Below are positions 1-5,351 of a DNA stretch of 14,454 nt, in pieces (position 1 is the first letter of the stretch; each line of letters starts with the position of its first letter). The DNA comes from Rhodoferax sp. UBA4409 (GTDB lineage: Bacteria > Pseudomonadota > Gammaproteobacteria > Burkholderiales > Burkholderiaceae_C), in assembly GCA_002390825.1 (NCBI GenBank), contig DGQR01000092.1:1-14454 (forward strand). The letters run 5' to 3'. Position numbers and translations under genes: made by a program. Below the pieces are notes generated by a model. That model made no database searches. It was not told the DNA's origin and saw only the letters and a list, made by a program, of their open reading frames with translations.

Positions 1-307
1 GTCCACAATGCCGCGATAGCCGCCATTCATGCACCTGATCCAGTGGGCTACCACTGCCGCACGCAGGGAGCCGGTGGCCTCCGTTATGGATCATGGGACG
101 CCGAATGAGCACGAGCGCTGAGATGCATATGAATATCATGTCCGTTCAGCTTGCAATGCCTGAGTTAGGTACGCTCAAGCGTTAGGCTCATGCCGCCATG
201 CCCTTGCACGCCAAAAATTTTTGGCGTGCTTGCTGAATGAGAAAAAAGCGACACAGCTTGACGCTTTGATGCACTAAATTGCAGGCATCACTTCAACACG
301 AGGACGC
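1..307. other. Intergenic/left-edge region without a supportable gene
   Basis: I see no convincing gene here. A plus-strand frame is open from base 1 to a TGA at 106-108, and a minus-strand frame is open from 90 to base 1. Either could be the edge of a gene lying outside the window, but neither has a recognisable motif or a good start. The clear signal is the palindrome at 206-229. There is also a repeated GTTAGG at 164-169 and 181-186 with no partner that would make a full integron attC site. A TTGACG at 258-263 resembles a -35 box but has no good -10 at the right distance. Confidence 0.5.
206..229. promoter_or_regulatory. Perfect 24-bp palindrome upstream of the WYL regulator gene
   Basis: The two 12-base arms (GCACGCCAAAAA and its exact reverse complement) meet with no spacer, so the centre is AAAAATTTTT. 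It ends 78 bases before the ATG of the regulator gene. A spacerless palindrome of this length suits a site for a dimeric DNA-binding protein, and autoregulation by the WYL protein next door is the obvious guess. It could instead be a bidirectional terminator hairpin for a gene left of the window. The palindrome is seen directly; the role is inferred. Confidence 0.55.
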
Positions 308-1216
308 ATGCCCGCAGACACCGCCACCGACAAATGCAGCTACGGCCACCGCCTAGTGCAGATACTCAAAAAGCTCAATCAAGGTGACAAGCTCGACCCC
401 AAGACCCTGGCTGACGAGTTTGGCGTGAACCTGCGTGCCATTCAGCGCGATCTGAACGAACGCTTTGCATTCTTGAACCTGCACAAGGTGGACGGGCGCT
501 ATCAAATGCCCCCTGCGCTTCTGGGTAAACTTAATTTTCGAGACGTGGAGCGTTTTGCCAGCCTGGCCGGGGTTCGGGGCTTGTACCCATCACTCACCGA
601 CGACTTTTTGCGCGAACTGATCGACACCCGCATGCAAAGTGCACTACTAGTCAAAGGCTTGCAGTACGAAGAACTCAGCGGCAGCCAGCACATCCTGTTT
701 GGGGAACTGGAGGATGCCATCCGCACCCACAGCCACATTGCCTACACCTACGAAAAGGCCGACGGCCTAAAGTCTTACCTACAAGTGGAGCCCTACAAGT
801 TGGTCAACCACGATGGCATCTGGTATCTGGCCGCCAAAGACGGCGGTCGGCTCAAGGCCTTCACCCTGGTCAAGATTGACCGGCTGCAAGTGACCTCGAC
901 CTTCTTCACTCCTGACCCTGCCGTGAACGCCACCCTCAGTGCCGAAGACGGTATCTGGCTCAACGAAAAGAAGTTTGAAGTGGTGCTGAAAATCACCGGC
1001 ACCGCAGCCAACTTTTTCCGGCGGCGCAAACTCGTGGCCAACCAGGTCATAGAAAAAGAACTCCAAGACGGGGGCATTATTGTCTCTGCCAAAGTAGCCC
1101 ATGCGAACCAGATACTGCCCATCGTGCGCCAGTGGATACCGTGCATCCGCATCATCAGCCCCGAGGGACTGCAGGCGGAGATGGAAATCGAAATCCGAAG
1201 TTATCTGAACGCGTAG
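308..1216 (+). CDS. WYL-domain transcriptional regulator (BrxR/CapW-like architecture)
   Basis: Probable DNA-binding regulator whose WYL domain senses a ligand. Residues about 14-58 form a winged helix-turn-helix of the DeoR/HTH_11 kind (ADEFGVNLRAIQRDL). The WYL domain covers about 138-195 and carries the signature IWYLAA at 171-176, followed by KAFTLVKIDRL. Residues about 222-300 fit the C-terminal WCX extension. The length of 302 residues is usual for this family. The ATG is preceded at a good distance by GAGGA. WYL proteins of this layout (BrxR, CapW) are known repressors of BREX, CBASS and other phage-defence loci and bind inverted repeats; a strong palindrome lies just upstream at 206-229. 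The next gene, for a tiny membrane protein, starts 32 bases after the stop and is probably co-transcribed. The target genes are unknown; the cassette at 1590-4192 is the nearest candidate. Confidence 0.88.
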   Translation: MPADTATDKCSYGHRLVQILKKLNQGDKLDPKTLADEFGVNLRAIQRDLNERFAFLNLHKVDGRYQMPPALLGKLNFRDVERFASLAGVRGLYPSLTDDFLRELIDTRMQSALLVKGLQYEELSGSQHILFGELEDAIRTHSHIAYTYEKADGLKSYLQVEPYKLVNHDGIWYLAAKDGGRLKAFTLVKIDRLQVTSTFFTPDPAVNATLSAEDGIWLNEKKFEVVLKITGTAANFFRRRKLVANQVIEKELQDGGIIVSAKVAHANQILPIVRQWIPCIRIISPEGLQAEMEIEIRSYLNA

Positions 1217-1248
1217 TCTTTTTTTAACCACCCCTGAAGGAGATCACT

Positions 1249-1386
1249 ATGGGCAACACCCACCCCCTTGAAAGCCTGGCGGCTTTTGCAATCTGTTTCG
1301 TAGTCGGCGCCTTGACCACTGCAGGCGTGGGGACGTATATCAACAAGCTCAAACGCGATGGCGAAATGACTAGGAAAACCACCTAG
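1249..1386 (+). CDS. Small single-span membrane protein, 45 residues
   Basis: Unrecognised small protein. It reads MGNTHPLESL, then a hydrophobic stretch at about residues 10-31 (LAAFAICFVVGALTTAGVGTYI) that should span the membrane, then a short basic tail (NKLKRDGEMTRKTT). The positive tail predicts that the C-terminus faces the cytoplasm. The case for a real gene is the strong ribosome-binding site AAGGAG at 1237-1242, six bases before the ATG, and the close spacing behind the WYL regulator. I cannot name a function. Possibilities include a small partner of the regulator, a membrane toxin or a leader protein. Confidence 0.65.
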   Translation: MGNTHPLESLAAFAICFVVGALTTAGVGTYINKLKRDGEMTRKTT

Positions 1387-1460
1387 CCAAAGCGTCGCTC
1401 AGGGCTGCAAGAAAGGTTAGAGAATGCAAAGACTGTCACACCATCACAGATCGCTGCAAT

Positions 1461-1516
1461 GCCAGTAGCTCAATAGTTTCCGTTTCACGGAGTAACCTGC
1501 ACAGTCTGTTACTGGC
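1461..1516. repeat. Nested inverted repeats in the leader of the 612-residue gene
   Basis: In the 203-base gap before the 612-residue gene, GCCAGTA (1461-1467) pairs exactly with TACTGGC (1510-1516). Between them CCGT (1480-1483) can pair with ACGG (1487-1490). A competing stem is AGTAAC (1491-1496) with GTTACT (1508-1513), and AGACTGT (1430-1436) can pair with ACAGTCT (1501-1507). TGGCGCCA at 1513-1520 is an 8-base palindrome. The arms are seen directly. They could form a structured, mutually exclusive 5' leader or contain operator sites, or may be chance. No clear promoter boxes were found. Confidence 0.35.
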
Positions 1517-1589
1517 GCCATACCAGCGTGCAGCGCAGCTATGTGATTTTTTCGCCGGATGTTTTTGGGAACTGCGGGGACACCTATTT

Positions 1590-3428
1590 ATGACAAATAA
1601 GATGAATCAAAATATCAACCCAGAAATGAAGAACCTACCGGGGGGTTCAAATAATGTACCTTCTGATGCATCAGCAGATCCCGCGTTAAAATTTAATGCT
1701 CCAGATGCCGGCGTCAATGTTGAATACGTTACCAACGATAGTGAGACTATCTCTCAAGATTATTCGTTCATCTTGAGTGAGCTGAAAGGGACATCGGTAT
1801 CCGAGTCCATCAAAATCCAAGTCAACGAACAACTTGAAGATGCCCTTAGGGAGCTTGAATCACTCCATGATAAGTATTCTGAGAAGGATGCAGGGCAGCT
1901 TCTTGTTTTATGCAAAAACACAGTCATAGAGTCAATCACTGGTCAGTTTGGCATGGCATCAATGTTTATTGCAGCCAAGGATGGGGGTAGTTCAACTACT
2001 ACTCACAATTTCAAGAAGGGCATCACGTCGACAGATGCGGACAAGAACCGACATGAGACCTACACAGCGAACAATGATGGCAGCAGGGAGTGGAAGGGCA
2101 CCAGAAAAGAAGCTGGCTACGACAAAGGATTTTCCGAAAGGCGCAAAAAGGATTTTCAAACTAAAGACATGATTATTGATGGCTACACTGGAAAGCCTTT
2201 ACCAAAGGATGGTCGTGCGCATATAGATCATGTCGTTTCGGCAAAAGAGATTGAATCGCAAGCTGAATATCATCTATACCGTTCTTCAGAAGAGCGCGCA
2301 AAGATGGCGACTAGTGACAAAAATACTACCTACACAGAGGCAAGCGCTAATCAATCAAAAGGTGACGCTCCAATGAAGGAGTGGCTTGATAAAAAAAGCA
2401 AGTCAGGAGAAACAAATGCCGAAAGATATGGCATTGACCGCGACAAGGCACTTAAGATAGATGCCGAAGCACGCAAAAGCATTCAGCTTGAAGTAACGGT
2501 TGCTGCAGTAAAGAAACACAGCAAAGAGCTTTTGGCAACAGGCGGTGCGGATGCCGCAAAGATGGCTGCCTATCACGCGCTTGGCGCTATTTTGCGAGAT
2601 CTGACACAAGCAGTCTTTGAGGAAGTTCACATCACTTTCCGGCAGCGTGGTAATGGGTCTCTCAAAGAGATTGGTATCCGCTTTCAAACTCGTACTGTGA
2701 CTCTGCTCACGGAACTCAAGGCCAAATGGAAGGACATATTGACGGGAAGCCTTGAAGCGGGACTCACTGCTTTTTTGTCCAATATCGTCATATTCGTCAT
2801 CAATCTATTTTTCACCACTCTAAAGAAGCTGGTATCAATCATCCGCGCAGGTTTCGTCTCACTCTGCCAGGCAGTAAAGATTCTCGCTTCACCCCCTGAA
2901 GGTATGGACAGAGAAGAGGAGAACTATCAGGCACTCAAAATTTTGACGGCGGGACTGATCGGTGCTGCCTCTCTCGGATTGAACGCCACCATTGAGAAGC
3001 TTTTAGAAGCTGTTCCGGGATTGCAGCCGCTCATGATGTTTCCTGTACCGTTTCCAGGTGAAGAGCCTCGTACAGTGAGTGACATTCTGGCTGCGACACT
3101 TTCCGCATTGGCTGGTGGACTTCTGACGACGGTAGCGCTCTATTTCATGGACAAGGCTCGAAATGCGTCGAAAAAAGACAAGCTACAAATTCAGCTTGTA
3201 ACGCAAAGTGGCGTCGTGGTTCAGTACAAAATTAGCCAGACATGGTTGGTGCTTGATGATGCGTATTACGTTTTACACACTAGCATTGCAGAAGGTGCCA
3301 AACTTTGCATCCAAACGAAACAAGTGCTTGAGGATATCAATCAAGAAACCCTCAATGCAGTGGACGGTTTCAGCAAAGCTGTCGATAAACTGCGCATGAA
3401 GCGCAATGCAATAGGACGATTGACATGA
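1590..3428 (+). CDS. HNH-like nuclease motif protein with membrane segments, 612 residues, family unknown
   Basis: I do not recognise this family. Residues 1-50 are polar and low-complexity, and about 60-125 are helical. The core at about 193-260 resembles an HNH (beta-beta-alpha metal) nuclease: D197 then TGKPL, then HIDHVV at 211-216 (H211, D213, H214), N245, and NQSKGD at 254-259, matching the usual final helix with N and KGD. Three hydrophobic stretches follow at about 393-410, 449-466 and 498-519, then a soluble tail to 612. An HNH-like domain attached to a membrane region suggests an effector kept at the inner membrane. The stop overlaps the next gene by 4 bases (ATGA), so the two are translationally coupled. 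Base composition is lower in G+C than in the helicase gene (27 of 60 at 2161-2220 against 37 of 60 at 6121-6180), which suggests horizontal transfer. The start ATG has only a weak GGGG upstream; ATG at 1602 is an alternative. Gene real: high confidence; nuclease activity: moderate. Confidence 0.8.
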   Translation: MTNKMNQNINPEMKNLPGGSNNVPSDASADPALKFNAPDAGVNVEYVTNDSETISQDYSFILSELKGTSVSESIKIQVNEQLEDALRELESLHDKYSEKDAGQLLVLCKNTVIESITGQFGMASMFIAAKDGGSSTTTHNFKKGITSTDADKNRHETYTANNDGSREWKGTRKEAGYDKGFSERRKKDFQTKDMIIDGYTGKPLPKDGRAHIDHVVSAKEIESQAEYHLYRSSEERAKMATSDKNTTYTEASANQSKGDAPMKEWLDKKSKSGETNAERYGIDRDKALKIDAEARKSIQLEVTVAAVKKHSKELLATGGADAAKMAAYHALGAILRDLTQAVFEEVHITFRQRGNGSLKEIGIRFQTRTVTLLTELKAKWKDILTGSLEAGLTAFLSNIVIFVINLFFTTLKKLVSIIRAGFVSLCQAVKILASPPEGMDREEENYQALKILTAGLIGAASLGLNATIEKLLEAVPGLQPLMMFPVPFPGEEPRTVSDILAATLSALAGGLLTTVALYFMDKARNASKKDKLQIQLVTQSGVVVQYKISQTWLVLDDAYYVLHTSIAEGAKLCIQTKQVLEDINQETLNAVDGFSKAVDKLRMKRNAIGRLT

Positions 3429-4192
3429 CAGCGTCGGTTTTCACGCAGGAAATTATTCGCACGGACATTGATCCGAGTGAACTCCACGCAATTGCAAAAA
3501 AGAGCGCGACATCAATTTTTCTGAAAATCAAGGAGCGCGAAAAAAGTATACGAGAAGCAAAAGACGCGGCTAAAAATGCAGCGGCTATTAAAACTGGCAT
3601 GTTTCGGTGGGGCAATACAGACGACAAGGTTGATGCCACCGCGGCTGCGCTCGTCAAGACTAATGCAGCTTTAGCCGAGATGAATGACTTAATTCAAGAG
3701 TCAATCAAGTTCACCTGCACTTCAATCCAATTTGCGCAGGTAATGCACAAGACTATGGATCACCTTATGGTGAGTGGATTCAAAGATGCCCATGGCAATA
3801 TTCAACAACTTGCCGGAGAATCCAAAGAATTTGTCCAGCTAATTTTGGATGAGGCAGAGGATTTTGTTAGCAAGCAATTGGCCATTGAAGAGAAGCACGC
3901 AGAACTACAAGCGAGACTAACCCAAAAGGAACAAATTGATGTAGATCAAACGCGGCGTTTGGAGCAATTGCAGTCTTTACTCGAGTATAAGAACACGCTT
4001 GACGACAGACAGGAAAAGGCAATCCAGATTCTGTTTGATTTCGTTAAACAAAAAGATCAACTGGATAAAGATCAGAGCGAATTGATTCAAGAGCTTTTTA
4101 GAAAAGTTCAATTATGGAAGCTTTCACTCGGCCTCAGCATCCTGTCGATTATTGTTTCTGCCGCGATATTTTCTTTGACTTATCTTAGGTAG
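3425..4192 (+). CDS. Coiled-coil protein with C-terminal membrane anchor, 255 residues, family unknown
   Basis: Unrecognised. The protein is almost wholly helical and highly charged. Residues about 15-55 and 140-228 are rich in E, K and Q with heptad-like spacing of L and I, so a long coiled coil is likely. Residues about 233-253 (LSLGLSILSIIVSAAIFSL) form one membrane span with only two residues after it, a tail-anchor layout that leaves the coiled coil in the cytoplasm. There is no signal peptide and no catalytic motif. Its ATG overlaps the stop of the upstream HNH-like gene, so equal or coupled synthesis is expected and the two products probably work together at the membrane. It could be a sensor or scaffold, or an immunity partner for the nuclease-like protein. 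It ends in tandem stops TAG TGA. It shares the AT-richer style of its partner. Confidence 0.8.
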   Translation: MTASVFTQEIIRTDIDPSELHAIAKKSATSIFLKIKEREKSIREAKDAAKNAAAIKTGMFRWGNTDDKVDATAAALVKTNAALAEMNDLIQESIKFTCTSIQFAQVMHKTMDHLMVSGFKDAHGNIQQLAGESKEFVQLILDEAEDFVSKQLAIEEKHAELQARLTQKEQIDVDQTRRLEQLQSLLEYKNTLDDRQEKAIQILFDFVKQKDQLDKDQSELIQELFRKVQLWKLSLGLSILSIIVSAAIFSLTYLR

Positions 4193-4220
4193 TGAAAAGT
4201 AAAGGTCCGGCGAGTACCGC

Positions 4221-4249
4221 ACTTGATGATTGTCAATAGATCATCAAGT
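4221..4249 (+). terminator. Hairpin after the coiled-coil gene, possible terminator
   Basis: ACTTGATGAT (4221-4230) pairs perfectly with ATCATCAAGT (4240-4249) around a 9-base loop. It starts 28 bases after the stop of the 255-residue gene and is followed by ATTTATC, a weak T-rich stretch. The stem is AT-rich, so it would be a poor Rho-independent terminator, but the position fits. Confidence 0.45.
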
Positions 4250-4321
4250 ATTTATCACATGGCTGAGCATTCTGTACGGGACACGTCAGCTGGGGCCACC
4301 CGTGAAGGTCCGCTCACGAGA

Positions 4322-4364
4322 TTTGGCGATGTCCAAATCACGAAATTGGACCGGCATCGCCAAA
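4322..4364. repeat. 15-bp imperfect hairpin with a CCGG bulge
   Basis: The left arm TTTGGCGATGTCCAA (4322-4336) pairs with TTGGA (4346-4350) plus CATCGCCAAA (4355-4364). The right arm carries four extra bases, CCGG (4351-4354), and the loop is nine bases. This is the strongest structure in the gap. It has no T-run on either side, so it is not a typical terminator. A folded RNA element, a protein-binding site or a recombination site are possible; none can be chosen from the sequence. Confidence 0.5.
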
Positions 4365-4562
4365 GACCGCTATGGAAAATCGATTCACCTTCGAACTAGT
4401 TAGCGACCAGCAGCTATCGCTGCATAGGCGGCCTCGGCAGGCGAGCCCCGTTTGTATCAAATCGGATGTCCGCTTTTGGGCATCTATTCCAGAAGTGCGG
4501 AGGACCGCTTTAGGTCGCAAGGCGACCACCAACCAGTGGTTGTGATACCAGTACCGAAGGCA

Positions 4563-5321
4563 TTACGGCAAACTTTTTGCACACCTGAAACCGATGTACA
4601 CCACCGCAGTGGAGGCCGGTTTCGTTTGCAAATGATCGCGATGCATCTGGGCCGCTCCGTACCACCAAGAGCCGCCGCGCGTTGGGCGATCGGTATCTGC
4701 CGCTGGGGACTTGCCGTCATCTGTCCACTCCCATGCGTTGCCGCCCATGTCCCATAAGCCATTGACGCCTGTTCGCGTGGTTCCGGTCAATACATGGCCA
4801 CCGCCTCTGGAAGTGACCAAGCCACCTGCATAAGCTGCAAGGGTGTTGGTTGTCCCGCAATCTCCCAGGCAGTTAGCGCCTTCAGGGCTGATTCCGGTTG
4901 GATACGGGTAGCGCGTGTCTTTCACAAAACCAGCGGTGGGAGTAGCCCGTCGTTCAATATAGGCCGCCTCCATCCATTCGGCGTCATTGGGAAGCCGCTT
5001 ACCCGCCCATTGGCAAAATGCTTTGGCCTCATTGAACGTGATGTGCACCGCGGGTTCTCTGTCGTTTGCAGGTATCCCGTAAGGAGTGCGCCAAGTCCAC
5101 CCTTTGCGTTGCACCCACCCCCCCTCATAGGTGCTACCGCCTCCTGCCCTTTCGGCAGTGGTGACGACCCCGGTGGCCTGCACATAGCGCGCAAACTGCG
5201 CGATGCTCACTTCCGTGCGGTCAATGGCAAACCCTCTTATCGCCTGCATGTCATCGTTCGCCGCCTTCGCCATTGAGCCGGCAAACATCCAAAGCAGTGT
5301 CAGCATCCATAAATTTTTCAT
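4563..5321 (-). CDS. Exported formylglycine-generating-enzyme-like (SUMF1/EgtB/PvdO fold) protein
   Basis: Residues 1-20 form a signal peptide with an AKA cleavage site, so the mature 232-residue protein should be periplasmic. The rest matches the FGE-sulfatase (SUMF1) fold: IDRTEVSIAQFARYV (33-47), PAVHITFNEAKAFCQWAGKRLP (90-111), NDAEWMEAA (112-120), GNAWEWTDD (194-202), RGGSWW (215-220) and the closing GFRCAK (244-249). True formylglycine-generating enzymes have two copper-binding cysteines shortly after the GGSW motif; here that segment (221-240) has none, so sulfatase activation is unlikely. C151 and C155 (CLGDC) may form a disulfide. The substrate or role is unknown. It is transcribed away from the helicase gene, with only 30 bases between the two starts, and no good ribosome-binding site is visible. 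Confidence 0.85.
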   Translation of the reverse strand: MKNLWMLTLLWMFAGSMAKAANDDMQAIRGFAIDRTEVSIAQFARYVQATGVVTTAERAGGGSTYEGGWVQRKGWTWRTPYGIPANDREPAVHITFNEAKAFCQWAGKRLPNDAEWMEAAYIERRATPTAGFVKDTRYPYPTGISPEGANCLGDCGTTNTLAAYAGGLVTSRGGGHVLTGTTRTGVNGLWDMGGNAWEWTDDGKSPAADTDRPTRGGSWWYGAAQMHRDHLQTKPASTAVVYIGFRCAKSLP

Positions 5322-5351
5322 AGGGCAATTCTGGAGTCAGTCCAATCACCC

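Larger units (their letters stand above)
4193..4562. other. 370-base gene-free stretch rich in inverted repeats
   Basis: No plausible coding sequence. Short frames on both strands lack motifs and ribosome-binding sites. The stretch carries at least five inverted repeats: 4221-4249, 4301-4318 (CGTGA/TCACG), 4322-4364, 4402-4421 (AGCGA/TCGCT) and 4513-4527 (GGTCGC/GCGACC, 3-base loop), plus the palindrome AACTAGTT at 4394-4401. It lies between the 3' end of the two-gene cassette and the 3' end of the minus-strand FGE-like gene, so some may be terminators, although none has a good run of T. It may also mark the edge of a transferred segment or contain a small RNA. Confidence 0.5.

Noticed and set aside
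1..108. Open frames at the left edge on both strands
   Set aside because: Too short, with no recognisable motif and no convincing start; kept only as a note on the region.
150..190. Possible integron attC site (GTTAGGC at 181-187)
   Set aside because: The R'-like core is present, but no matching RYYYAAC partner is found in bases 1-150, so the folded attC structure cannot be made.
258..286. TTGACG as a -35 box for the WYL gene
   Set aside because: No acceptable -10 hexamer 16-18 bases downstream.
1219..1225. Run of seven T after the WYL gene as a terminator
   Set aside because: No stem precedes it, and the small membrane-protein gene with a strong ribosome-binding site follows at once.
4452..4757. 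Plus-strand open frame overlapping the FGE-like gene
   Set aside because: Mostly antisense to a clear gene, with no ribosome-binding site and no motif.
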